Of a DNA stretch of 64,000 bases, positions 1-9,587 are shown piece after piece (the first letter of the stretch is position 1; every line of letters starts with the position of its first letter). This stretch comes from UBA12018 sp051656605. GTDB lineage: Bacteria > Bacteroidota > Bacteroidia > Bacteroidales > CAMTPD01. The notes below the pieces were generated by a model that had not been told where the DNA came from, did not search any database, and worked only from the letters and a program-made list of their open reading frames with translations. The stretch is from positions 1 to 64,000 of the forward strand of contig JBOGCF010000020.1 in NCBI GenBank assembly GCA_051656605.1, in the 5' to 3' direction. A program made the translations under genes and the position numbers.

Positions 1-330
1 ACACTTATGGTTTATCAACCACAAGAAGAATGTTATGTTTTTATTTGAACCAAAGTATCTATTCCCTGAGTGTAAAATAATAATATACAATGTTAACGTT
101 GGCTATTGTCCATTACCTAATTGAACATAGTTCGTCAGATGCCGACCTGACGATTCGTTCTTCACTTACTTTTTATACAGACCTCATTAGAAAGCCACAC
201 CACATTCAATAGTTTGAATTTCAACCACGCATGGTCTCAAAAAAAAGACTGTATGTATCTTCTTTTCGTTTTTTTTCGACAACTTGCAATACCATCGTAA
301 AACACACAATTTACAACAATAAAAAATACT
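1..330. other. Intergenic region with one weak hairpin
   Basis: No convincing gene is seen in the first 330 bases. A 7-bp stem (132-138 with 147-153, 8-nt loop) followed by a pyrimidine-rich stretch could be the terminator of a plus-strand gene lying off the left edge, but the T-run is poor. No perfect TAnnTTTG promoter box was found ahead of the gene at 331. Confidence 0.35.
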
Positions 331-1656
331 ATGAATCGAAGAGACTTTCTACTTAAATCTACTATCGGTGCAGCAACACTTGGCATCTCGCCGCTATCGG
401 GTGCTAACCTTTCTTCCGTTTTGGGCTCATCAGCTCCGTCAAACAAAATCAAGGTTGCTCTGATTGGTTGCAAAGGCATGGGCTGGAGCAACCTCAATAC
501 ATTCTTACAATTTCCCGAGGTGGAATGCATCTCTTTGTGCGATGTCGACGATCAGTGGCTCAACAAACGGGCAAAGGATGTGGAAGAAAAGTCGGGCAAA
601 AGACCCAAACAACTCGTAAAAGATTGGCGAAAAGTGATCGACAACAAGGATGTAGACCTGGTTATTATTGGTACACCAGACCACTGGCATTGCTTACCTA
701 CCATCTATGCTTGCCAAGCGGGTAAAGATGTATACGTCGAAAAGCCGCTCTCGAATACCATCGAAGAGTGCGAGCTGATGGAAAGAGCCGCACGCAAATA
801 CAACCGCATCGTACAAGTGGGACAGTGGCAACGAAGCGATCCGCATTGGGATCAGGCTGCTCAGTTTGTAAAAGACGGGAAGATTGGCAAAGTACGCACC
901 GTAAAGGTTTGGGCCTATCAAGATGGAAAGGCTTCGCTGCCTATCATGCCCGACTCGGTAGTTCCGGCTGGTGTAGATTATGACATGTGGTTGGGACCGG
1001 CACCGAAGAAGCCGTTCAACGAGCACCGCTTTCATTACAACTTTCGCTTCTTTTGGGATTATGCCGGCGGCTTGATGTCTGACTGGGGTGTGCATCTGCT
1101 CGACTATGCCATGGAGGGAATGAATGCAGAGTTGCCTCGAAACATCTTGGCCTCGGGCGGTAAGTTTGCTTATCCAACCGATGCGATGGAAACTCCCGAT
1201 ACGCTGATGTCTATTTACAGTTATCCCGAATACAACATCATCTGGGATCATGCCTGCGGTATCAACCATGGCTTATATGACAGGCGCGAAGGGGTTGCAT
1301 TCTTTGGCGAAAACGGAACATTGGTACTCGACCGTCGCGGGTGGGAAGTGATTCCGGTAGTATCAAACAAACAAGCTCGAATGGAAGCGGTTGCAATGAC
1401 TAAAGGCGAAGGAAAAGGCTTGTACAATCATGCCCAAAATACACTGGAAGCGATGCGCACAAGACAGACTCCCAATGCAGATGTGGCTATCGGCGCAAAG
1501 GTAGCCAAGCTTTGCCACTTTGCGAATATCTCTTCGCGCGTAGGAAGCGGATTGGTTTGGGACGAGGCTTCTCATCAGTTTATTGGTAACGATCAGGCCA
1601 ACCTGTTGGCCAAAGCCTATTACCGTGCACCTTGGCAACTGCCCAAAATCGTTTAG
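331..1656 (+). CDS. Gfo/Idh/MocA family oxidoreductase, Tat-exported
   Basis: 441 residues, a usual length for exported Bacteroidota members of this NAD(P)-dependent sugar or inositol dehydrogenase family. The N-terminus has a twin-arginine signal (NRRDFLLKS, residues 2-10) followed by a short hydrophobic stretch, so the folded, cofactor-loaded enzyme is probably exported to the periplasm. The Rossmann glycine motif is at about residues 42-51 (ALIGCKGMG) and the family EKP motif with its catalytic lysine is at 137-139. The C-terminal part has the family substrate-domain features, such as the WDYAGG-type segment. The substrate cannot be read from sequence; glycoside oxidation at C3 is one known activity of this exported group. 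It stands alone, convergent with the serine ammonia-lyase gene and sharing a terminator with it. Confidence 0.85.
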   Translation: MNRRDFLLKSTIGAATLGISPLSGANLSSVLGSSAPSNKIKVALIGCKGMGWSNLNTFLQFPEVECISLCDVDDQWLNKRAKDVEEKSGKRPKQLVKDWRKVIDNKDVDLVIIGTPDHWHCLPTIYACQAGKDVYVEKPLSNTIEECELMERAARKYNRIVQVGQWQRSDPHWDQAAQFVKDGKIGKVRTVKVWAYQDGKASLPIMPDSVVPAGVDYDMWLGPAPKKPFNEHRFHYNFRFFWDYAGGLMSDWGVHLLDYAMEGMNAELPRNILASGGKFAYPTDAMETPDTLMSIYSYPEYNIIWDHACGINHGLYDRREGVAFFGENGTLVLDRRGWEVIPVVSNKQARMEAVAMTKGEGKGLYNHAQNTLEAMRTRQTPNADVAIGAKVAKLCHFANISSRVGSGLVWDEASHQFIGNDQANLLAKAYYRAPWQLPKIV

Positions 1657-1712
1657 TGCTCGTGCGATTATCCCGTGAATATCTTTGAGTCATGGGATTG
1701 TTTCTATACAAT

Positions 1713-1747
1713 AAAAGGCTGCAACGAATAGATCGATGCAGCCTTTT
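1713..1747. terminator. Bidirectional hairpin terminator
   Basis: An 11-bp perfect stem (1713-1723 with 1737-1747) is flanked by A-run and T-run on both sides. It lies between the convergent oxidoreductase gene and the serine ammonia-lyase gene, and serves both. Confidence 0.8.
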
Positions 1748-1786
1748 ATTATGTATATAGGATACAACCGTATCCTTGTATATCAC

Positions 1787-2998
1787 TTATCTGTTTTCAG
1801 AGTCGATGTATCTGGCCAATCCTCCTTGTGAAGTTTCTTTGTATAAAGAAGGTAGATCGTGCCCGGTTTGGCGCATTACCTGAACAACTTTATCAAAACT
1901 TACGCGGTGCTTACCATCCGAAAATGAAGCATAAGCATTGGCATCAAGTGCTCGAGCCGCCGCAAAAGCATTGCGCTCAATACATGGAATTTGCACCAAA
2001 CCACAGATTGGATCGCAAGTAAGCCCCAAGTGATGTTCAAGCCCCATCTCAGCCGCATATTCGATTTGTGCAGGACTTCCTCCGAATAGTTGGCAAGCTG
2101 CTGCTGCTGCCATTGCGCAAGCAACTCCGACCTCACCTTGACAACCAACTTCTGCTCCCGATACGGAAGCATTGGTACGTACTACGTTTCCGAACAAGCC
2201 GGCAGTAGCAATTGCTCGCAATATTCTCGAATCTCTGAAATCACGTGTTTCTTTCAAGTAATACATAACACCCGGAAGTACGCCACAAGATCCGCAAGTA
2301 GGAGCTGTTACAATCACGCCACCTCCTGCATTCTCTTCTGATACGGCAAGCGCGTATGCATAAACCATACCGCGACCTTTCATAGTTGCAGAATAACCCT
2401 TTGCACGAATAAGGTAGTTTGATGCTTTTCTTCTCACACCTAGTCCGCCCGGTAATACGCCTTGAGCTTCGAGTCCTCGTTGTACCGACTCTTGCATGGC
2501 TTGCCATACTTCTGCCAAGTAGTCCCAAATCTCAGGACCTTCGCAGCGCTCTACATATTCCCAGTAGTCGCAACCTTCGCGCTCGCACCAAGCTTGAATA
2601 TCCGCAATGTGTTGGTAGTTGTATACTTGTGTAGCTTTGTTTTCGTTCATCTCTTCATTGGCCAGCGCCCCGCCTCCAATGCTATAGATGCGCCAGCTAT
2701 CAGTTTCCTTGCCGTCTGCATCAAAAGCTTTGAAGTCCATTCCATTGGGATGAAAAGCTAAAAACGTTTCGGGCTCCCACAAGATAGTCGTAGGCGCAGC
2801 TGCTTGCAACACTTGCAAGATGGCTGCATCGGTCATATGTCCCTTACCGGTAGCGGCAAGACTTCCATATAACGTAACAGTAAAATGATCGGCTGCTTTG
2901 TTTCTTTCCAAAAACATTTCGGCTGCTCTTCTTGGCCCCATGGTATGACTACTGGATGGTCCGTGCCCGATTCTAAAGATCTGTCTTATCGACTCCAT
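1787..2998 (-). CDS. sdaA: L-serine ammonia-lyase (iron-sulfur type, single chain)
   Basis: 403-residue single-chain L-serine dehydratase that converts serine to pyruvate and ammonia in the cytoplasm. The beta domain is N-terminal, with the diagnostic SSSHTMGP at residues 15-22. The alpha domain follows, with CGSCG at 235-239, a conserved Cys at 286 and CDPICGLVQIPC at 328-339. C286, C328 and C339 are the likely ligands of the [4Fe-4S] cluster in which the free iron site acts as Lewis acid. The fused beta-alpha order is the usual form in Bacteroidales. The ATG at 2998 directly precedes the SSSHT region and no earlier start is credible. The gene is monocistronic, with its own terminator at 1713-1747. 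Confidence 0.93.
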   Translation of the reverse strand: MESIRQIFRIGHGPSSSHTMGPRRAAEMFLERNKAADHFTVTLYGSLAATGKGHMTDAAILQVLQAAAPTTILWEPETFLAFHPNGMDFKAFDADGKETDSWRIYSIGGGALANEEMNENKATQVYNYQHIADIQAWCEREGCDYWEYVERCEGPEIWDYLAEVWQAMQESVQRGLEAQGVLPGGLGVRRKASNYLIRAKGYSATMKGRGMVYAYALAVSEENAGGGVIVTAPTCGSCGVLPGVMYYLKETRDFRDSRILRAIATAGLFGNVVRTNASVSGAEVGCQGEVGVACAMAAAAACQLFGGSPAQIEYAAEMGLEHHLGLTCDPICGLVQIPCIERNAFAAARALDANAYASFSDGKHRVSFDKVVQVMRQTGHDLPSLYKETSQGGLARYIDSENR

Positions 2999-3125
2999 AG
3001 CAATGCGTATTTTCTAACAAGGATTCTATATAAATTGAATTCTGAACGGTTCAATATCTAAAACATTCAGCAACGAAGATACTCATTTTTTGATATGGTT
3101 AAAGCCATCAAAGAGATTCTTTTTG

Positions 3126-4130
3126 CTACTCGAATTCGAATTCTTTCTCTTCTGCATTTTCCCAATCTTCAACCTCTGCATTCACGTCTAAATCGCCCGT
3201 GTCTCCGGCAATATCCGGAGTCGTAGTTCCGGGACGCTTAATGGTTGCAGACAATGTATAAACGTTGTTTCGTAATACTGCATTACGCTGCCCGGTTTTA
3301 ATCACAATGGGGTAATAAACAAGTTTAATATCGTTGCCTTGCTTTTGCTTGTACTCTGCTTCGATAAATAATACAGTTGGGTTTAAGATGCTCGTATTTT
3401 CAAATACGTAAAAATGGCACAGTTCGCCTTTATCATTGCCTGTAACTTTTAAATCATCAGTCAAACATGCAAGGTAATTGGGTTGGTCTGAGGTATAACC
3501 TTGCCAAAAAGGATTTACTACTTCAGGACTATATGAGCTTCCTCTTAATTTAGACTTTGTGTTTACGTGCTTCATAAATGCACGTTTTATTTTTATATGT
3601 CCATTGTTGTAAGGCTTTTCTACTTTCACGCTTTTCAAAACAATTTTACCGACTAGTCTAGATACATTGATAGAGGTTTCATTAAACCCACTCATTACAT
3701 TGACGGTTTTCTCTCCCACCATTGTAAGATCATCTTGGCGCTGACTAGTTAAATCAATTGTGATTGACTGAAGTTGTTGCTGATCTTCGCAGTTTGCAAG
3801 ATCGCCTCCGGGATAATTTACAATAGCAAAGAGGTTCTTCTTACCTTTGGTGGTTGTCAAACCCAGCTTGTTTGTATCTCCGCTATCTGCCGATGAATAT
3901 GAGCTTTCTTTTTCACCATTATTCGAGTTAAAGAGAAGTAGATCTATGGTATTGATCTGCGATTCGCCATCAGAAACAGCATCATCCTGACTCTTTGTTA
4001 GTCCTACCGACAATTGATGATCGGCAGATAGGTCTTGTTCTGGGATATATTCGCTTCCACCGACGGCACATGCAACAAAACACAGCATTGTATAGAAGCA
4101 CAATATGATTCGCAATGAAATTTTATACAT
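3126..4130 (-). CDS. FimA/Mfa1-type fimbrillin lipoprotein (downstream copy)
   Basis: 334 residues with a lipoprotein signal (LCFVAC, Cys21). Fimbrillins of this family are exported as lipoproteins, trimmed by a surface protease and polymerised by donor-strand exchange. The C-terminal signature shared with the neighbour at 4237 is VLRNNVYTLSATIKRPGT followed by a DLDVNAEVEDWE-like ending, typical of the last strands of FimA/Mfa1-family stalk subunits. The middle has the usual NLFAIVNYPGG-like segment. The two genes are clearly a tandem duplication with diverged N-terminal halves. No FimB/Mfa2 anchor or tip-subunit gene is next door, so this could be a stalk or an accessory subunit. The substrate of adhesion is unknown. 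Confidence 0.75.
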   Translation of the reverse strand: MYKISLRIILCFYTMLCFVACAVGGSEYIPEQDLSADHQLSVGLTKSQDDAVSDGESQINTIDLLLFNSNNGEKESSYSSADSGDTNKLGLTTTKGKKNLFAIVNYPGGDLANCEDQQQLQSITIDLTSQRQDDLTMVGEKTVNVMSGFNETSINVSRLVGKIVLKSVKVEKPYNNGHIKIKRAFMKHVNTKSKLRGSSYSPEVVNPFWQGYTSDQPNYLACLTDDLKVTGNDKGELCHFYVFENTSILNPTVLFIEAEYKQKQGNDIKLVYYPIVIKTGQRNAVLRNNVYTLSATIKRPGTTTPDIAGDTGDLDVNAEVEDWENAEEKEFEFE

Positions 4131-4178
4131 ATCAATTAAGCAAACTTATGGTCATTAGATTATAGTCTAGTTAGAAGT

Positions 4179-4219
4179 AAGGCTATAAATAGCAAGTGTT
4201 AATCACTATCTATAGCCTT
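4179..4219 (-). other. Intercistronic hairpin between the two fimbrillin genes
   Basis: A 9-bp perfect outer stem (4179-4187 with 4211-4219) encloses further partial pairing (AGTG with CACT). There is no T-run after it on the minus strand, so it looks like an mRNA stabiliser or partial terminator rather than a full terminator. It would set the ratio of the upstream fimbrillin to the downstream one. Confidence 0.45.
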
Positions 4220-4236
4220 GATATATTCAAAAATAA

Positions 4237-5268
4237 TTATTCGAAAGATTCTTCTTGCTCATAGTTATAAATCCACTCATCAACAGAGATACTTACTTCC
4301 AAATCTCCTCCATCGATTGAAGGGTCCCCTGGTTCTAAAGTACCTGGACGTTTTATAGTTGCAGAAAGTGTATATACATTATTACGAAGAACTTTTGCCT
4401 CATCTCCTGTTTTCACTACGATTGAATAATATACAGGAACCTTCTCTCCGCTTTTCTTTAGATATTCAGCTTCGATACAAAGCATTGTTTTTGCAGTAGC
4501 GCCACTATTTTCAAATGTATAAAAAGTAGAACTAGTTGCTGGTGAAGTAAAAGCAGACGAAAGTTGAGCCAAATACCCCTCTTCTAATTCTTTTTCATTT
4601 ATATATCCATGGAAAATAGGATCATCGCATTCCGCAGAGCCCGTAGTTGTTCCTCGCAGCCAAGCTACGCCATTGACATTCATCATAAATGCACGCACTG
4701 GTTTTATTGAATCTTGCAGATCAGCTACAACAGACACCGACTTCAATACGACTTTCGAAACAAGACGAGTAAGATTTACAGTTGTTTCATTCAATCCACC
4801 TTTTACTTCAAAACGCTGCTCTCCTACCATCGTAAAATCGCCTTCACCTTGAACTGATAAAAATGCTTTCTGTTTATAAAATTCTGTAAGAGATCCAGTT
4901 TCAGACAACACTTCTGATTTAGTCTTCTTGTAATTGGCTACCACAACTAGATCTTTATAACCTTTTGTTGGTTCTGAGCTAAAGACACTTGATACACCTT
5001 CTACTAAGGAGTCTTTTGACTGATGAATCTCTCTCTTTCCATGATCATCTTGTCCATCTTTATTTTTGAAAACAAAGAAATGCAGATTTTTAATCGTTGC
5101 ATCAGAATTGCTCTCTGTAGTTTGAGAGTCTGATTTTACATTGATTTGAAGCTCTCCTTTTTGTAATACGTCATCTGGAAGATTAATAGAATCGACATCT
5201 CCATTACTACACGAATACATTACACTTGCGATCGTTGATATTATCAACGCCTGGAATACATTTCTCAT
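4237..5268 (-). CDS. FimA/Mfa1-type fimbrillin lipoprotein (upstream copy)
   Basis: 343 residues, paralogous to the protein encoded at 3126-4130. The signal peptide ends VMYSC with Cys20 as the probable lipidated residue. The lipobox is slightly atypical, with Tyr at -2. The fimbrillin C-terminal block (VLRNNVYTLSATIKRPGT, then DLEVSISVDEW) is nearly identical to the paralogue. The mid-protein FTMVGEQRFEVKGGLNETTVNLTRLVSKVVLKSV matches the paralogue's motif in style and position. It is preceded by a TACATTTG promoter box and, further upstream on the same strand, by an AraC-type regulator, which is the obvious candidate regulator. Function is probably as a surface pilus stalk or adhesin. Confidence 0.75.
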   Translation of the reverse strand: MRNVFQALIISTIASVMYSCSNGDVDSINLPDDVLQKGELQINVKSDSQTTESNSDATIKNLHFFVFKNKDGQDDHGKREIHQSKDSLVEGVSSVFSSEPTKGYKDLVVVANYKKTKSEVLSETGSLTEFYKQKAFLSVQGEGDFTMVGEQRFEVKGGLNETTVNLTRLVSKVVLKSVSVVADLQDSIKPVRAFMMNVNGVAWLRGTTTGSAECDDPIFHGYINEKELEEGYLAQLSSAFTSPATSSTFYTFENSGATAKTMLCIEAEYLKKSGEKVPVYYSIVVKTGDEAKVLRNNVYTLSATIKRPGTLEPGDPSIDGGDLEVSISVDEWIYNYEQEESFE

Positions 5269-5372
5269 TTAAGATTTAACTTTAAATATTTAACATTACA
5301 CAAAAACTTCTTGTACTTTCTGTAAATCAACTACATTGAGAATTAAGATCTACAATATCACTTATTACAGTG

Positions 5373-5380
5373 CAAATGTA
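5373..5380 (-). promoter_or_regulatory. Bacteroidota -7 box for the fimbrillin operon
   Basis: Minus strand reads TACATTTG, a perfect TAnnTTTG. It would give a leader of roughly 100 nt before the ATG at 5268. No good -33 TTTG lies 19 nt upstream, which would suit an activator-dependent promoter. Confidence 0.45.
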
Positions 5381-5556
5381 CAACCATTAAAAATCAACAT
5401 GTTATACATTTAGACATTCATTTTACAAATTCGTGTAAAACCATAAATATTACAAAGCAAAACACGTTTTTAAATAATGTATATCAATTAATCCATTTCA
5501 CACAATAGTTCTCAAGGATAGCATATCATTGTTATTAAAAATTGAAATTACGCACA

Positions 5557-6432
5557 TTACAACTCGTCGATAGTGCATCGGAGTTCTTCGCGAAGCTCTG
5601 ATGGAGTTTTTCCATACTGTGTTTTACAAAAACGATTAAAATGGGCTGGAGAAGAAAAACCAAACTCTTCTATTATAGAAGCAAAATCTACTTCTGCAAA
5701 GGAAAGCTTGTATTGAATATGTTTTGATTTTTGTTTGAGCATCCATTGATAAGCAGACTCATCAAACTCTTCCTTAAATTTCTTTTTAAAGTTTGACAGA
5801 CCATAACCTAAAAGAAGCGAAAGATCTTCTACTGTTTTTGCATCTCTATACTTTGTCAGTACACTTGTTTTAAAATCCATAGAGCTACCAACCAAAGGAT
5901 AAAAGAAATGTGCTAGATCTTCTTTACTATAGAAGGCCCTGAACAACAATAAAATCTCACTTGACTTTATTTCGTGAAAAAAAGTACATGACAGTCCACT
6001 TTCTAAGCATGATTTAAGCATATCCAAAAACTGAGCAATCTCTCTTACAATAGGAAAGGATTTAAATGAATAAGATATATTCATCGTATAACTAGAAAGA
6101 TTTTGAAGCGCATACTTATTGCATAAGTGAGAGATATGATCGAATATATAAATAACAAAACTACTTTGAGCATCAATCTTTCCATAAACGTGAGACGACT
6201 TAGGAAGGAGAATCATCTCTCCTTTTTTCATGTCTTGCAAAGTATGCTCATTGCACGCGATAGAAACTCGACCTTCTAAGATGAAAATAATATAATTCGA
6301 ATCGAGACGCTCTGTTTTAATTTCAACATCTTCTACTACATTTTTTACTGAAAAACCAGATCTTATATCTGTCAAATAATGAGAACATGAAACATGCTCA
6401 TCTACATACATTAAACTCATTACATTTACCAT
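5557..6432 (-). CDS. AraC family transcriptional regulator
   Basis: 291 residues. The N-terminal part (about 1-130) reads as a cupin-like sensing domain. The C-terminal ~100 residues carry two helix-turn-helix motifs of the AraC/XylS type: the first around DLSLLLGYGLSNFKKKFKEE, the second ending in the family signature GFSSPAHFNRFCKTQYGKTPSELR. It lies upstream of and co-directional with the fimbrillin pair, with a 288-nt gap. By position it is a candidate activator of those genes, but no ligand or operator can be read. AT-rich codon use matches the fimbrillin genes. Confidence 0.85.
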   Translation of the reverse strand: MVNVMSLMYVDEHVSCSHYLTDIRSGFSVKNVVEDVEIKTERLDSNYIIFILEGRVSIACNEHTLQDMKKGEMILLPKSSHVYGKIDAQSSFVIYIFDHISHLCNKYALQNLSSYTMNISYSFKSFPIVREIAQFLDMLKSCLESGLSCTFFHEIKSSEILLLFRAFYSKEDLAHFFYPLVGSSMDFKTSVLTKYRDAKTVEDLSLLLGYGLSNFKKKFKEEFDESAYQWMLKQKSKHIQYKLSFAEVDFASIIEEFGFSSPAHFNRFCKTQYGKTPSELREELRCTIDEL

Positions 6433-6577
6433 TTACAATACAAACTAACAATACTGACTCGTGTGTTTATATTATGCCCTACTAAAACCTCTCATACACA
6501 CAATTACAAAACAAAAATAACAAATAATATATTAAAAGTTTTACTTTTTATATGAATTTGATCATTATCTACAAAAA

Positions 6578-6612
6578 AGTCCGCCCATTGGATACACTCC
6601 AATAAGCGGACT
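6578..6612 (-). terminator. Hairpin terminator of the 927-residue S9 peptidase gene
   Basis: A 7-bp outer stem (6578-6584 with 6606-6612) has a nested TTGGA/TCCAA inner stem. On the minus strand the stem is followed by six T residues. Confidence 0.8.
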
Positions 6613-6637
6613 CTCATATATTACTCTACAGTTGTTT

Positions 6638-9421
6638 TCAGTTCACATAATCATACTTCTGGTCGATTCCTTTTTCAGTAATCGAGATACCCTCATCCAT
6701 CCATCTTGGTTTCGGTGCATCCTTCAAGTAATAATCAAAGAACTGATGCATACGTATTGTCCAGTCGATACGAGCCGGACGACTCTTCAAGTTGTGCGGT
6801 TCTTTATTATAGTTAAGCATCCAAGCCTCTTTTCCACAACGCTTCAATGCCATAAAGAATTCTACACCTTGAGAGAACGGAACAGCATCATCGGCATCAT
6901 CATGACGGATCAGCAATGGAGTCTCTACTTTAGGTGCATAAAACAAAGCTGAGTTTTCGATGTATCGCATTGGCGCTTCCCAAAGGTTAGCACCGATACG
7001 GCTTTGTCCATATTCATATTGAAACATACGTACCAAACCAGAACCCGTACGAATACCACTGTACGCACTTGTCATATTGGTAACCGGAGCTCCCGGACTA
7101 GCACATCTAAACATATTTGTACGTGTTACCAGATAAGTAATCTGATAACCACCCCAGCTTTGACCTTGTAAGCCCATACGTTTCGGATCAGCAATACCAC
7201 GTTCGATCAATGCGTTTGAGCCGCTAACAACAGAGTTGTAACAGCTTTCGCCCGGATATCCTGTAGTGTAATTAATATCCGGCATAAAAACAACATAATC
7301 GTCGCTCGTAAACATACTTGGGATTACAATAGACCAGCTTGGTTGTGGCTGATGATGTTTAAAGAGCTCATCGGTATGTGTTTCATAGAAATAAACGATA
7401 ACCGGATACTTCTTGTTCGGATCAAAGTTTTCAGGTTTATAAAGCAAACCTTGCTGTTCTTTTCCTTCAAAATCGTTCCACTTCATCAACTCCACACTAC
7501 CCCATTTATAGTCCTTCATCTGCGGGTTAGCATCCGTTAGTTTTACCGGTGATGAGAATGAAAGATTACTCAACCACAAATCGCGAAACTCGTTGAAGTT
7601 TTCACGCTGCCAAATAGCAACATCTGCATGTTTTGCTTTTCCTTTAAAGGTGTATTTATAATTACCTTCCATCAATTTAACAGGAGTTGCCCCTTCTGTA
7701 AACGAATAAAAACCACCTTGCTTGTTTACACGATTAAATGAAGTAAAGATGTTCGGCTTCTTTAAATCTATGATTTGAGCAAAGTTGTCCGGTGTAGTAT
7801 CCATCCAGCGAAGCGTAATTTCATTTTTGCGTCCCCAGCCATTTGTAACACATACGGCTTCTTTTTTTCCAGCCAGATTCAAAGCCCAAACATCATACTT
7901 ATCATATACATAAATCGTAGAATATGACGGATCATAGCAAACTGCTCCGTAAGCAGAAGGTAATTCTGGCGTATCATGAGCCTCATCATATAGCGGATAA
8001 GGAATTGCTTCAGATATGCAGCGATTTGTTTTTGCAGCAATATCATAAGCAAACCATTGGGCTTTCTTGTTATCGAAGCTGATGATGTATTTTCCGTCAG
8101 GAGTCATAAAAACAGCTCCTAATATCTCTTTCTGAACCAACTCTCTTTTACCCGTTTTAGTATTCATCACATACACATCTTTCGGATAAGGATTGATCCA
8201 GTTTAGTGAGCCTGTATACGGATCTGTATCAATAAACAATGCGTTTGGAGATTTCTCATCAAAAGGATAAGATACAAACTGATCATCTCCATCAGTTATC
8301 GTCATCCAACGATCTTCTTTTGGCAAATAAACCGCAGAATAGGCTGCATCTTCCAATTTCTTTTTGTTGGCAATCTGTTGCGGATAATTGATTTTATCAG
8401 AAGTGCTCCACAAATCAAGCGAAAACTTCTCCTCTGCTGCTAAAGTGTCTTTAGGTACTTCTTTTTTTACTTTTGCATAATCAAAAACCAATCGGCTTCC
8501 GTTACGAGAGAAGCTCATACCCTTGCCTACGGCATATCCTTCAGGGAGAACTGCTGCTGCATCCACTGCAACTTCTTTCACCTTATATTTATCGGCATTA
8601 AACTTCTTTTGTTTGAAATCTGCCGCATTGAAATAGTATAATTTAAAAGGTGCCACTTTGTTAGTATCTGCTGTGGCCAAGAATGCACCTTGCTCTCCTT
8701 TATCATCAACAACCAACTTACCTAATTTGCCCAATTTTGACTCAAACAACTTTACTTGCTTATTGAAGTCTGAAGCCCAAACAGCTTTCAATGAATCAGA
8801 ACTAACAGTATAAAGCAACAGGTTTGCCTTTTTATCGAATGTGTAATCGCCCACACTATCAATCAAAAGAGAATCGCCCTTCAGTACATTTGTTACAACA
8901 AGCTGTTTGTACTTGCGTTCTTTACTCTTTTTATCCGTTGTATCTTTAGGTATTGTAATTTCTTTGACGTAAAATAAAACCGGAGCTTCTGCAGCAGCTT
9001 TACTTGTTGCTTTTACCGGAAGTGCAGTCTTCTTATTGTTAGTAAGATCAAATAAATAAGTTGTATCAACAGGTAATTTATCCGATTTCACTTTCTTTCT
9101 TTTAGCGACAATCACACTATCAGCAAATGGTTTCACCTTGTAAGTAGCATAATCACCATTACCAAAGAAAGATACAGAGCTACCACGTTCTATTTCATAT
9201 TTAGACTTTCCATCCGGAGACTGAATATAAAGAAGGCCATCGCCTTTTGCTGGATTAATTTCGTATCCAATCCATTTTCCATTGTCGGCTACGGCAGTAC
9301 GATCTATTTGTTTCCAACCATCATACACCGAATGATCGAGTGTTTTCTTCTGTGCGCTTACATCAGACACAGAAAGCAATGAAGCAAAAGCAACGAAGCT
9401 AAAGATTAATGTTTTCTTCAT
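6638..9421 (-). CDS. S9 family (prolyl oligopeptidase/DPP-like) peptidase, 927 residues
   Basis: A large exported serine peptidase. A Sec signal peptide runs to about residue 23 (SDVSAQ). A long beta-propeller region occupies about residues 30-640, and the alpha/beta-hydrolase domain is C-terminal. The nucleophile is Ser755 in GQSWGG, the likely Asp is 844 in the HDDADDAVP segment, and His876 is in EPHN. Propeller-gated S9 enzymes remove di- or oligopeptides from small substrates in the periplasm. At 927 residues it is longer than classic DPP IV because of an extended propeller rich in Lys. Specificity (post-proline, acylaminoacyl or other) cannot be assigned. It is monocistronic, with a promoter box at 9475 and a terminator at 6578. 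Confidence 0.85.
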   Translation of the reverse strand: MKKTLIFSFVAFASLLSVSDVSAQKKTLDHSVYDGWKQIDRTAVADNGKWIGYEINPAKGDGLLYIQSPDGKSKYEIERGSSVSFFGNGDYATYKVKPFADSVIVAKRKKVKSDKLPVDTTYLFDLTNNKKTALPVKATSKAAAEAPVLFYVKEITIPKDTTDKKSKERKYKQLVVTNVLKGDSLLIDSVGDYTFDKKANLLLYTVSSDSLKAVWASDFNKQVKLFESKLGKLGKLVVDDKGEQGAFLATADTNKVAPFKLYYFNAADFKQKKFNADKYKVKEVAVDAAAVLPEGYAVGKGMSFSRNGSRLVFDYAKVKKEVPKDTLAAEEKFSLDLWSTSDKINYPQQIANKKKLEDAAYSAVYLPKEDRWMTITDGDDQFVSYPFDEKSPNALFIDTDPYTGSLNWINPYPKDVYVMNTKTGKRELVQKEILGAVFMTPDGKYIISFDNKKAQWFAYDIAAKTNRCISEAIPYPLYDEAHDTPELPSAYGAVCYDPSYSTIYVYDKYDVWALNLAGKKEAVCVTNGWGRKNEITLRWMDTTPDNFAQIIDLKKPNIFTSFNRVNKQGGFYSFTEGATPVKLMEGNYKYTFKGKAKHADVAIWQRENFNEFRDLWLSNLSFSSPVKLTDANPQMKDYKWGSVELMKWNDFEGKEQQGLLYKPENFDPNKKYPVIVYFYETHTDELFKHHQPQPSWSIVIPSMFTSDDYVVFMPDINYTTGYPGESCYNSVVSGSNALIERGIADPKRMGLQGQSWGGYQITYLVTRTNMFRCASPGAPVTNMTSAYSGIRTGSGLVRMFQYEYGQSRIGANLWEAPMRYIENSALFYAPKVETPLLIRHDDADDAVPFSQGVEFFMALKRCGKEAWMLNYNKEPHNLKSRPARIDWTIRMHQFFDYYLKDAPKPRWMDEGISITEKGIDQKYDYVN

Positions 9422-9474
9422 CGATTTAGTTTGATATATTAATTTAATTCTAGCGAATCGTTAAGTTCTATAGA

Positions 9475-9482
9475 CAAAGATA
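9475..9482 (-). promoter_or_regulatory. -7 box for the S9 peptidase gene
   Basis: Minus strand TATCTTTG is a perfect TAnnTTTG, giving a leader of about 45 nt to the ATG at 9421. The -33 element is not recognisable. Confidence 0.45.
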
Positions 9483-9545
9483 ACACGAACAATACGTTTC
9501 ACCTAAAATAAATTTGTATTTCAGAATTATTTCAGATTCCTCCAA

Positions 9546-9553
9546 TAGTTTTG
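9546..9553 (+). promoter_or_regulatory. -7 box for the PepSY-like lipoprotein gene
   Basis: Plus strand TAGTTTTG fits TAnnTTTG and lies 34 nt before the ATG at 9588. No matching -33 element is seen at the usual spacing. Confidence 0.4.
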
Positions 9554-9587
9554 TATCATAATAATTACACAATTAAGAAGAATTGGT

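Noticed and set aside
4141..4148. TAAGTTTG box ahead of the downstream fimbrillin gene
   Set aside because: It would leave almost no leader and lacks a -33 element; the gene is more likely transcribed from upstream.
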